From: Candidatus Binatia bacterium
GTDB lineage: Bacteria > Desulfobacterota > Binatia > Bin18
Length of the DNA: 64,000 bases
Assembly: GCA_951812575.1 (NCBI GenBank)
Contig: OX638322.1
Span: forward strand, 4,840,501-4,904,500
Reading direction: 5' to 3'
In this document: in pieces, positions 7,193-15,273 of the stretch
How positions within the stretch are numbered: position 1 is the first letter of the stretch
Layout: each line of letters begins with the position of its first letter
The notes under the pieces: model-generated
The model's database searches: none
The model's input: only the letters and a program-made list of their open reading frames with translations
Told to the model about the DNA's origin: nothing
Position numbers and translations under genes: made by a program

Positions 7193-7225
7193 ACGGTCCC
7201 AGTGCAAAACAAAGAGAGGAAGAGT

Positions 7226-8416
7226 ATGGATTTTCAATATACACCTGAACAGGACGCCTTTCGGGCTGAGGTCCGCGACTGGTTGGCGGCGAATCTGGAT
7301 CCCGCCCTGTGTGTCGACGATCCTAAAGACGAGCGAGTCGCCCCGGACCGGGAAACATTTGAACAACGCCGTCTCTGGCAGCGCAGCATGTACGACAGCG
7401 GCTGGGTCGGTGTTGCCTGGCCCACAGAATATGGCGGACGCGGCGCCGGCCTGCTGGAACAAGTCATTTTTGACGAAGAATACACCAACGCCCACGCCCC
7501 CGTCCTACCCGGCTATTCCGGCATTGCCCTGTGCGGGCCGACGCTCATGCACTGGGGCACGGACGAACAAAAGGAACGTTTCCTCAAGCGGATACTGAAC
7601 GGCGATGACATCTGGTGTCAGGGATATTCCGAGCCCGGCGCCGGCTCGGACCTGGCCGGTCTGCAAACCAAGGCCGTTGCCGAGGGCGACGATTTCATCA
7701 TTAACGGCCAGAAGGTCTGGACCTCGGGCGCGCAGTACGCGGACTGGATATTCATGCTGGTCCGGACCGACCCGGACGCCCCCAAGCATCGCGGTATCAG
7801 CTATATGCTGGTCAATATGAAAACTCCCGGCGTGACGGTCCGGCCCTTAGTGTTGATGAACGGCCATGCGCATTTCAACGAGGTCTTTTTCGAAGATGTG
7901 CGCGTGCCCAAGACCAATCTGGTTGGCCCGCTCAACCAGGGCTGGAAGGTGGCCATGACGACGTTAATGTTCGAGCGCGCCTATGCCGGGGTCGGGAATT
8001 ATGACGACCAGATTGGCCGTTTGGTGGAATTGTCTCAACAGGTCCATATCGACGGCAGCCCAGCCTGGGAGCAGTCCTGGGTGCGACAGAAGCTGACCCA
8101 ATTTCACATGGAAAGCCAGGCCCTGAAATACACCCGCCTGCGCGGCCTGACCAAACTGCTCAAGGGTGTACCCCCCGGTCCGGAAGGCTCCATGCTGAAG
8201 CTGTGCGGTTCGGAGTTGGGCATTGATATTGCCGCGTTTGCCAGCGAACTCCTGGCCGGCGCCGCCATTACCGAACAGGCAACCGAGATCGTTCCCGACG
8301 CCCCACGCTGGTTCAACCGTGTCCTCAGCGCCCGACAGTACACGATTGCCGGCGGAACGAGTGAGATTCAGAAGAATATCATGGGTGAGCGGGTATTGGG
8401 GTTGCCGAAGGGATAG
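7226..8416 (+). CDS. Acyl-CoA dehydrogenase
   Basis: A 396-residue FAD-dependent acyl-CoA dehydrogenase. Features in order: N-terminal helical domain from MDFQYTPEQDAFRAEVRDWL, then WCQGYSEPGAGSDLAGLQT (the flavin/substrate motif), the beta domain with INGQKVWTSGAQYADW, and the C-terminal QYTIAGGTSEIQKNIMGERV. The last motif is the usual FAD-binding end. It is of the long-chain/FadE-like type but the substrate cannot be told. ATG 7226 follows a GAGAGGAAG site. Probably co-transcribed with the LLM upstream. Confidence 0.92.
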   Translation: MDFQYTPEQDAFRAEVRDWLAANLDPALCVDDPKDERVAPDRETFEQRRLWQRSMYDSGWVGVAWPTEYGGRGAGLLEQVIFDEEYTNAHAPVLPGYSGIALCGPTLMHWGTDEQKERFLKRILNGDDIWCQGYSEPGAGSDLAGLQTKAVAEGDDFIINGQKVWTSGAQYADWIFMLVRTDPDAPKHRGISYMLVNMKTPGVTVRPLVLMNGHAHFNEVFFEDVRVPKTNLVGPLNQGWKVAMTTLMFERAYAGVGNYDDQIGRLVELSQQVHIDGSPAWEQSWVRQKLTQFHMESQALKYTRLRGLTKLLKGVPPGPEGSMLKLCGSELGIDIAAFASELLAGAAITEQATEIVPDAPRWFNRVLSARQYTIAGGTSEIQKNIMGERVLGLPKG

Positions 8417-8422
8417 AGGTTC

Positions 8423-8445
8423 TGGGGGCGGGAATGCTGCCCCCA
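8423..8445. terminator. Hairpin between convergent genes
   Basis: TGGGGGC (8423-8429) pairs with GCCCCCA (8439-8445) around a 9-base loop, just after the acyl-CoA dehydrogenase stop and before the end of the convergent GNAT gene. There is no long T run, so termination is inferred from position and stem strength. Confidence 0.5.
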
Positions 8446-8449
8446 CGCG

Positions 8450-8992
8450 TTATTCTCCCCTCGTTCTGCCCCTTACCTGTCCCATTACGACCGTGTCGTA
8501 ATATCGTCCGTTACGATAGCGGTCCTGCCGCAGGGTTGCTTCACGGCTGAAGCCCTGCCGTTCCAGCAGGTTGATGGTCTGAGCGTCCGTGGCATCCACG
8601 TACAGCCACACACGGTTCATAGTCAGAGTTTCAAACACATAACTCTTCATCAGGCCGACAGCTTCAGCCAGACAGCGCTCACCGTCCGCCTTTTGGTCAC
8701 CAAGAAAAAGTCCTAATTGGATCTGGTTGTTTTCCTGGTCAATGCGATTGAGGCCAATGAAACCGATCAAGCTATCCGTTTCCTGCGTGATAATACCAAG
8801 AGCGATATCGTGCGCGTCGCTTTTGGCGCGTTCCAGCAACAGCTCTTCGGCGGACTGGTCGCATGGACGGTAAAAGAAGTCTAAAGCCGTCCGTATTGCC
8901 GGCCGGGTTATCCAGTCGGTGAGGACCGGAAGATCGTCAGATTCCAGCGGTCGGAGATAGAAGGCCGTTCCAATACGAAAGGGGTTCCGCAT
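8450..8992 (-). CDS. GNAT N-acetyltransferase (RimJ/RimL type)
   Basis: A 180-residue acetyltransferase beginning IGTAFYLRPLESDDLPVLTDWI, with the acetyl-CoA-binding region around LGLFLGDQKADGERCLAEAV and the C-terminal LNLLERQGFSREATLRQD-like end. The usual RxxGxG/A acetyl-CoA loop is poorly conserved here (GDQKADG). It is followed upstream on the same strand by a homologue (9055-9603), so the two form a tandem pair. Substrate unknown. Confidence 0.8.
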   Translation of the reverse strand: MRNPFRIGTAFYLRPLESDDLPVLTDWITRPAIRTALDFFYRPCDQSAEELLLERAKSDAHDIALGIITQETDSLIGFIGLNRIDQENNQIQLGLFLGDQKADGERCLAEAVGLMKSYVFETLTMNRVWLYVDATDAQTINLLERQGFSREATLRQDRYRNGRYYDTVVMGQVRGRTRGE

Positions 8993-9054
8993 TATTCATT
9001 ACATATCCCCTCTTGGGAGGAGATTTTTCAGATTGTGTTGGTCTCAGACAAAGG

Positions 9055-9603
9055 CTAAGAGTTCATTTTCTCCCATTCCTCGCGTAGAATCGCCATGACG
9101 ACCGTATCCCAAAAACGGCCGTCGTATACATGCTCCTGTCGGAGCGCGCCCTCTCGCCGGAAACCGACTTTTTCGTACACACGAATGCCGCGCAGATTAT
9201 ATTCGTATACGTGGAGCTGGACACGGTTCAGATGGAGTTCTCCGAAAGCATAGCGCACGACCAGCGCTGTCGCCTCCGTTCCGTACCCCTTGCCCCATTC
9301 ACTTTTCTCGCCGATCATAATGCCAAAGCTGGCGCTCTGATTCTGAAAGTCGATCTGATCCAGTCCGGTTGAACCGATGAGCTGGCCGGTCTCCCGTGCG
9401 ACAATACCGAAGAGCACATCGTGTGTACTGGCATTGGTCTTTTCTATAAAGACTTCTTCCGCTCGGACATCCATTACACGCAACCCAATAGCCAGCGTAC
9501 GAGTTACCTCAGGGTCATTGACCCACGGCACAAAGGCGGCGGCGTCCGCGCGTGTCAGAGGGCGGAGATAGATTCGGCCCCCAACGGCAATCGCATTTGG
9601 CAT
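9055..9603 (-). CDS. GNAT N-acetyltransferase (RimJ/RimL type), tandem copy
   Basis: A 182-residue acetyltransferase. It has the start GGRIYLRPLTRADAAAFVPW, the acetyl-CoA loop SEWGKGYGTEATALVVRYAF, a canonical R/Q-x-x-G-x-G/A variant, and the end VYEKVGFRREGALRQEHVYD. It clearly resembles the neighbour at 8450, but with the better-preserved cofactor loop. The two are 62 bases apart and co-directional. Its start lies back to back with the trp leader promoter. Confidence 0.85.
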   Translation of the reverse strand: MPNAIAVGGRIYLRPLTRADAAAFVPWVNDPEVTRTLAIGLRVMDVRAEEVFIEKTNASTHDVLFGIVARETGQLIGSTGLDQIDFQNQSASFGIMIGEKSEWGKGYGTEATALVVRYAFGELHLNRVQLHVYEYNLRGIRVYEKVGFRREGALRQEHVYDGRFWDTVVMAILREEWEKMNS

Positions 9604-9655
9604 CTCAGTTTTCCGTCTTCTCTCTCAGGAACGTTGTTTTTTTGTTTTTACCGGG

Positions 9656-9661
9656 TATAAT
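9656..9661 (+). promoter_or_regulatory. -10 box of the trp leader promoter
   Basis: A perfect TATAAT at 9656-9661 lies only 9 bases before the leader-peptide ATG (9671). Transcription would start at about 9668-9671, so the leader mRNA would be leaderless or nearly so. The -35 is weak (TTGTTT at 9634-9639, 16-base spacer). No ribosome-binding site fits between the -10 box and the ATG. Confidence 0.6.
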
Positions 9662-9670
9662 AATCTAATC

Positions 9671-9751
9671 ATGATGAGCCGTCCGAACTACTATACGCTC
9701 CAGAACCGCCGGAATTGGTGGTGGCTGCCCAAGAAGGTGGCCTGGACGTAG
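9671..9751 (+). CDS. trpL: trp leader peptide
   Basis: A 26-codon ORF reading MMSRPNYYTLQNRRN, then WWW, LPKKVA, W and T, ending at TAG 9749-9751. Four of 26 residues are Trp, three of them consecutive (9716-9724). It lies between a TATAAT box and two hairpins ahead of a fused trpE(G) gene. Trp-run leader peptides before trpE(G) are known in Rhizobiales, where the peptide is also translated from a leaderless mRNA. Either of two adjacent ATGs (9671, 9674) may be used. Confidence 0.85.
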   Translation: MMSRPNYYTLQNRRNWWWLPKKVAWT

Positions 9752-9842
9752 GATAACGACTGCACTCGGAGCCGCCTTGTAAATGTGAGGCGGCTTTTCT
9801 TCTTTTTAGGCCGCCGCCTCTCCCAAGGTTGCGGCCTTTTTT
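9734..9842 (+). terminator. Transcription attenuator of trpE(G)
   Basis: Terminator: AGCCGCCT (9770-9777) pairs with AGGCGGCT (9788-9795), followed by TTTCTTCTTTTT. Antiterminator: AAGGTGGC (9734-9741, inside the leader ORF) can pair with GCCGCCTT (9771-9778) with one G-U. A ribosome stalled at the WWW codons would leave 9734-9741 free and block the terminator, whereas one at the stop codon would cover it and let the terminator form. This is the correct logic for Trp attenuation. A second hairpin, AGGCCGC (9808-9814) with GCGGCCT (9831-9837) plus five T, follows and may back it up. GAGGCGGC (9787-9794) can also pair with GCCGCCTC (9813-9820). Confidence 0.75.
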
Positions 9843-9939
9843 ATATAGGTCCGGCTCCGGAAAGAGTAAACGCGCGCTCCACACCATACAGGGTTGCTGG
9901 CACGTTCACTCTTTCACAACACAGGATAGCGAGGCCAAT

Positions 9940-12117
9940 ATGACATCTCTGCTCCAACACACAGACCATTACCATACCCGTGGGGGAATCACCGTTCATC
10001 GGGTGATTGACGACCTGCCGGCGGCAGACACCATCGAACCCGTTCTGGACGCGCTCGACAGCCAGCGCGGCGCCCTGTTTGCCTCAAGCTATGAATATCC
10101 AGGGCGCTATACCCGCTGGGATATGGGCTTTATCAACCCACCCCTGGCGGTCGGGGGGCGCGGCTTGCATTTTTGGGTGTCAGCCCTGAACGAACGCGGC
10201 GGCCTGCTCTTACCGGCCATTACCGCAGTGCTTGAGAATCTTTCCGCCGTTGCCGCGTTGGAGGTCCAGGGGCCGGACCTGATTGGCTCCGTCACGCCAA
10301 CGCGTGAACGCTTCCCAGAGGAGCAGCGTAGTCAGCAACCCTCTCTTTTTTCCGTGCTGCGCGTGCTGGTGCAGCTCTTTTATAGCACCGCGGAGCCTCA
10401 TCTGGGTCTGTATGGTGCGTTTGGCTACGACCTCGCCTTTCAGTTTGAGCCGCTGCGGCTGCGTTTGGAGCGTCCGGCCGACCAGCGCGACCTGGTGCTC
10501 TATCTCCCGGACGAACTGATCGTGGTTGACCATCGACGCGAGCGGGCGATGCGCCGCAGCTATGAATTTGAAGTAGACGGACACTCGACGCATGGCATCC
10601 CGCGCACCGGCGAAAGCCGGGCGTATCAGGGCAACCACCATGTGAAGCAGGACTGCGACCACGAGCCGGGGGAGTATGCCGCAGGAGTCGCCGTGGCCAA
10701 AGCAGCCTTCAAAAAAGGCGACCTGTTTGAGGTAGTACCGGGACAAACATTTTCTGAAGGCTGCACGGCCTCTCCGGCGGAACTGTTCCGGCGCCTCCGG
10801 GAACGCAACCCGTCTCCCTACGGCTTTCTCATTAACCTCGGACAGGACGAGTACTTGGTAGGCGCCTCGCCCGAGATGTACGTCCGAGTCGAAGGCCGGC
10901 GTGTCGAGACCTGTCCCATATCGGGCACCATTGCCCGCGGGCAGGACGCGATCACCGACGCCGACCGGATTCTTGAACTGCTGACCTCAAAGAAAGACGA
11001 GTCCGAGCTGACCATGTGCACCGACGTGGACCGCAATGACAAGTCTCGCATTTGCAAACCGGGCAGCGTCCGCGTGATCGGGCGGCGTCAGATCGAAGTG
11101 TACTCCCGCCTGATCCACACCGTCGATCATGTGGAGGGTTATCTCAGAGACGAGTTTGACGCACTCGACGCCTTTTTGGCCCATACCTGGGCCGTGACCG
11201 TCACCGGCGCTCCCAAGGCCTGGGCCATGCAGTTTATTGAAGACCACGAAAAATCGCCCCGCGCCTGGTACGGTGGCGCGGTCGGTCTGATTGGGTTTAA
11301 CGGGAGCCTGAATACCGGCCTGACGTTGCGGACCATTCGCCTGAAAGACGGCGTGGCCCAAGTTCGGACCGGCGCAACCCTGCTGTACGACTCCGACCCG
11401 CAAGCGGAAGAGGAAGAAACCCACATCAAAGCCTCGGCCTTTCTCGACGCCATCCGCCGTCCGCGTGGCTTGACCCCGGAAAAGGGCATGCCCCTGGCTC
11501 CGGTTGGTCGGAATAAGAAAATCCTGCTGATCGATCATCAAGACTCCTTTGTCCACACCCTGGCCAATTATCTGCGTCAAACCGGAGCCGAAGTTCTCAC
11601 CCTGCGCGCCGGGTTTCCCGAACGTGAGTTTGAGGCCCACCAACCTGACTTGGTTGTCCTGTCCCCTGGTCCGGGGGAACCAAAAGATTTCAACCTCTCG
11701 AAGACGCTCGACGCGGTGCTGAAGCGAAATCTGCCCGTCTTTGGCGTGTGTCTGGGCCTCCAGGGCATTGTCGAGTATTTTGGGGGCAGGCTCGCAACCC
11801 TCCCCTACCCGATGCACGGCAAACCGTCGCGCATTCACGTCCGTGACGGACAGCTATATGACAATCTGCCTAGAGAGTTTCGGGCGGCGCGTTATCATTC
11901 TCTTTTTGCTATACGCGATGCGCTTCCCGGCGCACTCCGCATGACCGCCGAGAGCGACGACGGGGTGGTCATGGCGGTTGAACATACCGACCTGCCCGTC
12001 GCCGCAGTGCAATTTCATCCGGAGTCCATCCTCACCCTTCAGGAAGACCTGGGCCTGCGTTTGATGCATAATGTGGTAGAGGCGCTGACCGCGCCCCGCA
12101 AGGTACAGGCAGCTTAG
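9940..12117 (+). CDS. trpE(G): Fused anthranilate synthase TrpE-TrpG
   Basis: A 725-residue fusion of anthranilate synthase components I and II, converting chorismate and glutamine to anthranilate, the first step of Trp synthesis. The chorismate-binding part (about 1-510) has CPISGTIARG, CTDVDRNDKSRICKPGSVRV and the RTGATLLYDSDPQAEEEET region. The glutamine amidotransferase part (about 525-725) has LIDHQDSFVHTLANYLRQTG, the nucleophile Cys in GVCLGLQG and the triad HPE in VQFHPESI. ATG 9940 follows GCGAGG. This fused form is known from Rhizobiales and some other lineages. No other trp genes are adjacent. Expression is probably controlled by the attenuator upstream. Confidence 0.95.
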   Translation: MTSLLQHTDHYHTRGGITVHRVIDDLPAADTIEPVLDALDSQRGALFASSYEYPGRYTRWDMGFINPPLAVGGRGLHFWVSALNERGGLLLPAITAVLENLSAVAALEVQGPDLIGSVTPTRERFPEEQRSQQPSLFSVLRVLVQLFYSTAEPHLGLYGAFGYDLAFQFEPLRLRLERPADQRDLVLYLPDELIVVDHRRERAMRRSYEFEVDGHSTHGIPRTGESRAYQGNHHVKQDCDHEPGEYAAGVAVAKAAFKKGDLFEVVPGQTFSEGCTASPAELFRRLRERNPSPYGFLINLGQDEYLVGASPEMYVRVEGRRVETCPISGTIARGQDAITDADRILELLTSKKDESELTMCTDVDRNDKSRICKPGSVRVIGRRQIEVYSRLIHTVDHVEGYLRDEFDALDAFLAHTWAVTVTGAPKAWAMQFIEDHEKSPRAWYGGAVGLIGFNGSLNTGLTLRTIRLKDGVAQVRTGATLLYDSDPQAEEEETHIKASAFLDAIRRPRGLTPEKGMPLAPVGRNKKILLIDHQDSFVHTLANYLRQTGAEVLTLRAGFPEREFEAHQPDLVVLSPGPGEPKDFNLSKTLDAVLKRNLPVFGVCLGLQGIVEYFGGRLATLPYPMHGKPSRIHVRDGQLYDNLPREFRAARYHSLFAIRDALPGALRMTAESDDGVVMAVEHTDLPVAAVQFHPESILTLQEDLGLRLMHNVVEALTAPRKVQAA

Positions 12118-12210
12118 GGGAGACGTTCGGCCTGGAATTCTCCGCCAAGGTCGGCTAGATTCGGAACAGGCAATCGTCGGAAACACACTATCCACGAAAC
12201 GGAGGAAGCA

Positions 12211-13473
12211 ATGAAATTCACATGGTTTAATCTCATGCCGTGGCCGAGTCTGCCGGATAATTTTCGCGAAGAACACCACTCCGTCTGGGTGGATATTCCC
12301 AACAGGCTGTACGACCCCCACAAGGGCCACTTTGTCTACCATGAGTATATGGACCAACTCGAATACGCCGACTCGCTCGGCTATGACGGCATCGGCGTCA
12401 ACGAGCATCACCAGAACGGCTATGGCCTGATGCCCTCGCCGAATATCATTGCCGCTGGTCTGGCCCGGCGCACCTCCCAGGCCGCCCTGGCCGTAATTGG
12501 CAACTCGCTCGCCCTGTACAATCCGCCGCTGCGGGTTGCCGAAGAGTTTGCCATGCTGGACGTCATTTCCGGCGGTCGCCTGCTGGCCGGATTCCCGGTT
12601 GGGACCTCGATGGACACCAATTATTGCTACGGCCAGATTCCGGGTCTGACCCGGGATAAATATGCCGAGGCGCACGAGTTGGTCATGCGTGCCTGGCACG
12701 AGGACGAGCCATTCGCCTTTGACGGCAAATACAACCAACTGCGCTATGTCAACCTATGGCCCAAGCCGATTCAAAAGCCGAATCCGCCCATCTATATCCC
12801 CGGCGGCGGCTCGGTCGAAACCTGGGACTTCTGCCTGGATAACGACTACAACTATTCCTACCTGTCCTTCACCGGCTATCTGCGCGGGAAGAAACTGCTG
12901 GACGGCTATTGGGACCGCGTGGCGGCCCGTGGCAAAGACGAATCCCCCTACCGGGCGGCCTTTGCCCAGACCATCTGCGTTGCCGATACGGACGAGCAGG
13001 CCGAAGAGATGTACGCCGAGCACGTCAACTATTTCTATAATCGCTGCCTCCACGTCCACAGCGGTTTTGCCGATGCGCCGGGCTATCGCACGATCAAGAC
13101 CCTCAAGGCGGATGTGCTCAACGCTTTGAGCGAGGAGATGCAGAGTCTGTTTCCGAACCTGACCTGGAAAGAACTGGTTGACGAGGGCTATATCATTGCC
13201 GGTAGCCCAGCCACGGTTCGCGAACGCATGGAAGACCTCATCAAGTCGCTGCGCGTGGGACATATCTTCTGCCTGATCCATATCGGCAATATGCCCGACT
13301 GGAAAACGCGCTACTCGACCAAGCTGTTTGCCGAACAAGTCATGCCCCACCTGCGCGATATGTGGCCGGAGTGGAAGGACGACAATCGCTGGTGGTGCCA
13401 ACCGCTCGACGAGCGGCTGCAACCCGAGACCGGTATTGAGCAGGCGCGTCAGGACGCAAGGATGCCGCTATGA
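12211..13473 (+). CDS. LLM-class flavin-dependent monooxygenase
   Basis: A 420-residue luciferase-like enzyme. It shows LEYADSLGYDGIGVNEHHQN, AEEFAMLDVISGGRLLAGFP and the substrate/flavin-loop motif PKPIQKPNPPIYIPGGGSVE. The length and the C-terminal Trp-rich tail (MWPEWKDDNRWWCQPL) put it in a long LLM subgroup. ATG 12211 follows GGAGGAAGCA. It overlaps the next gene, an alpha/beta hydrolase, by 4 bases (ATGA), so oxygenation followed by hydrolysis of the product is a reasonable guess. Confidence 0.88.
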   Translation: MKFTWFNLMPWPSLPDNFREEHHSVWVDIPNRLYDPHKGHFVYHEYMDQLEYADSLGYDGIGVNEHHQNGYGLMPSPNIIAAGLARRTSQAALAVIGNSLALYNPPLRVAEEFAMLDVISGGRLLAGFPVGTSMDTNYCYGQIPGLTRDKYAEAHELVMRAWHEDEPFAFDGKYNQLRYVNLWPKPIQKPNPPIYIPGGGSVETWDFCLDNDYNYSYLSFTGYLRGKKLLDGYWDRVAARGKDESPYRAAFAQTICVADTDEQAEEMYAEHVNYFYNRCLHVHSGFADAPGYRTIKTLKADVLNALSEEMQSLFPNLTWKELVDEGYIIAGSPATVRERMEDLIKSLRVGHIFCLIHIGNMPDWKTRYSTKLFAEQVMPHLRDMWPEWKDDNRWWCQPLDERLQPETGIEQARQDARMPL

Positions 13474-14252
13474 ACAGCCGCATGATCGAGACGGGACGTG
13501 GAACCAAGGTCCACGTCCTCGATGCGGGCAGCGGCGAGCCACTGGTCTTTATGCACGGCGCCGGCGGTTTGTTCCCGGAGAATCCGTTCCTCGACCAGCT
13601 GGCCCAACACTACCATGTGTTCGCCCCGGAATTCCCAGGCTTTGGTGAATCGACCGGCGAAGCCTTACTGGAAGATATGCTGGACTTCACCCTGCACGGC
13701 TGGGATGTGGTGCACGAGCTGGGCTTGACCAGGCCGCATATTGTCGGTCATTCGATGGGCGGCATGATTGCCGCGGAAATGGCAGCCCTGGCGCCGAACG
13801 ATGTTTCCAAGCTCGTCCTGGTCGCCTCAGCCGGTCTGTGGCTGCCGGAGCATCCGATTCCGGATATTTTTTCCTTCCTGCCGCACGAGTTCGCGCAGTA
13901 TCTGTTTCATGACCGGTCCCAGGGTGAGGCCATGTTGACCGGCGGCCTTGACCTCAAAAACCCCGAGGCGCTCAAAGAGTTCTATATCGGCAATTCCCGC
14001 CGGCTGAGCATGGCCGGGAAAATTCTTTTTCCCGTTCCCAACCGGCGGCTTTCAAAACGCCTGTACCGCCTCAGCGCGCCAACGCTGCTCATCTGGGGCA
14101 AGAGTGACGCGCTCATTCCGCCGGTCTACGCAGAACAGTTCAAAGCACAGATTGCCAACGCCGAGATTGTTGAAATCGAAAAAGCCGGTCACATGCTTCC
14201 CTACGAACAACCGGAAGAGTTTGTTCGTTCAGTGACGACCTTTCTGCAGTAA
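13470..14252 (+). CDS. Alpha/beta hydrolase
   Basis: A 260-residue hydrolase with the nucleophile elbow GHSMGGMIAAE, an oxyanion-loop HGAGG near the N-terminus, the acid in GKSDALIPP and the catalytic His in AGHMLPYEQPEEF. The order Ser-Asp-His is normal for the fold, as in meta-cleavage-product hydrolases and esterases. It is translationally coupled to the LLM upstream. Confidence 0.9.
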   Translation: MNSRMIETGRGTKVHVLDAGSGEPLVFMHGAGGLFPENPFLDQLAQHYHVFAPEFPGFGESTGEALLEDMLDFTLHGWDVVHELGLTRPHIVGHSMGGMIAAEMAALAPNDVSKLVLVASAGLWLPEHPIPDIFSFLPHEFAQYLFHDRSQGEAMLTGGLDLKNPEALKEFYIGNSRRLSMAGKILFPVPNRRLSKRLYRLSAPTLLIWGKSDALIPPVYAEQFKAQIANAEIVEIEKAGHMLPYEQPEEFVRSVTTFLQ

Positions 14253-14266
14253 ACGGCAGGCTCGAC

Positions 14267-14300
14267 CGTCCGGGAGGGACGAAGTCACTCCTCCCGGACG
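14267..14300 (+). terminator. Strong intergenic hairpin
   Basis: CGTCCGGGAGG (14267-14277) and CCTCCCGGACG (14290-14300) form a perfect 11-bp stem with a 12-base loop, just after the hydrolase stop. No T run follows, so it is either a Rho-assisted or RNA-stabilising hairpin. The rest of the 163-base gap shows nothing recognisable apart from the GGGAGGGAG ribosome site at about 14404-14411. Confidence 0.55.
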
Positions 14301-14415
14301 TTGCATCCCTTCCCACTTTCCCACCTCCGCGACACCTGCTTCGTCCACGCCTTTCCTCGACCGGCCTGAAGTGGTATGGCGGAAAGCGTACGGCAACAAT
14401 TGAGGGAGGGAGTCC

Positions 14416-15261
14416 ATGCCGATTCAAAGCGTAGAGCGCAGTGCTGCGCCGGACGATATCCTCGCCACTCTCGAACGAGACGGGGTGGTCATCATCCGGG
14501 AGTTGATTGATCGGGCCACCATGCAGGACATTATGGACAGGGTTGCGCCCAAACTCGCCGCGCGCAAAACTGGCGGGGGTGAGTTTTTCGGTTATCGCAA
14601 ACGCAGCATAGGCGCGCTGTTTTCCCACGGGCCGGAGCTGAGCCAACTCCCGCTTAATCCGGTCGTTCAAGCCCTGGCGGATAAGGTTCTCGGACCGAGC
14701 TGCAACACCTACCAACTCCATGCCACCGGATCGATACAGGTCTGGGGTGGTGGACAAAACCAACCGCTGCACCGGGAACTCGACGCCTATACGCCGTTTA
14801 TCCAGCTCAATCCGGACGACCCGGAATATATCCTCTTTTTCATGTTTGCCGGGAGCGACTTTACCGCTGAAAACGGCGCAACCCGGCTCGTACCGGGCAG
14901 CCATCGTTGGCCGGCGGACCGACACGCGGCCGAGGAGGAAGTCGCCCAGGCCGTCATGCCACAGGGGTCGGCGGTGGTATGGCTCGGTAAGACGCTGCAC
15001 GGGCTGGGGACGAACACCACCGACACCCCGCGCACCGGCCTGTTTTTCTCCTTTAGCGTGGGGTGGCTGCGGCAGGAAGAAAATCAGTATTTGGCTGTCC
15101 CGGTCGAGCGGGCCAAAGAACTGCCGGAACGCTTGCAGCAGTTGCTCGGCTATCAGGCCCACGGCACCTTCCTCGGCTGGGTCGATGGCCGGGAGAGCGA
15201 ACTGCAAACTCGCGAGACCCCGCTCGAAATGTTTGAAGATGTCGAAGGGGTGGGATATTGA
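14416..15261 (+). CDS. Phytanoyl-CoA dioxygenase family protein
   Basis: A 281-residue Fe(II)/2-oxoglutarate oxygenase of the PhyH family. The proximal metal motif appears as HRELD (H-x-E rather than the usual H-x-D), the distal His is probably in KTLHGLGTN, and the 2OG-binding Arg would be in TDTPRTGLFF. The conserved ENGATRLVPGSHRW turn is present. It resembles the protein at 49507. The next gene, a CCG-domain protein, starts 13 bases after its stop. Substrate unknown. Confidence 0.85.
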   Translation: MPIQSVERSAAPDDILATLERDGVVIIRELIDRATMQDIMDRVAPKLAARKTGGGEFFGYRKRSIGALFSHGPELSQLPLNPVVQALADKVLGPSCNTYQLHATGSIQVWGGGQNQPLHRELDAYTPFIQLNPDDPEYILFFMFAGSDFTAENGATRLVPGSHRWPADRHAAEEEVAQAVMPQGSAVVWLGKTLHGLGTNTTDTPRTGLFFSFSVGWLRQEENQYLAVPVERAKELPERLQQLLGYQAHGTFLGWVDGRESELQTRETPLEMFEDVEGVGY

Positions 15262-15273
15262 GGAGTGACTCCC

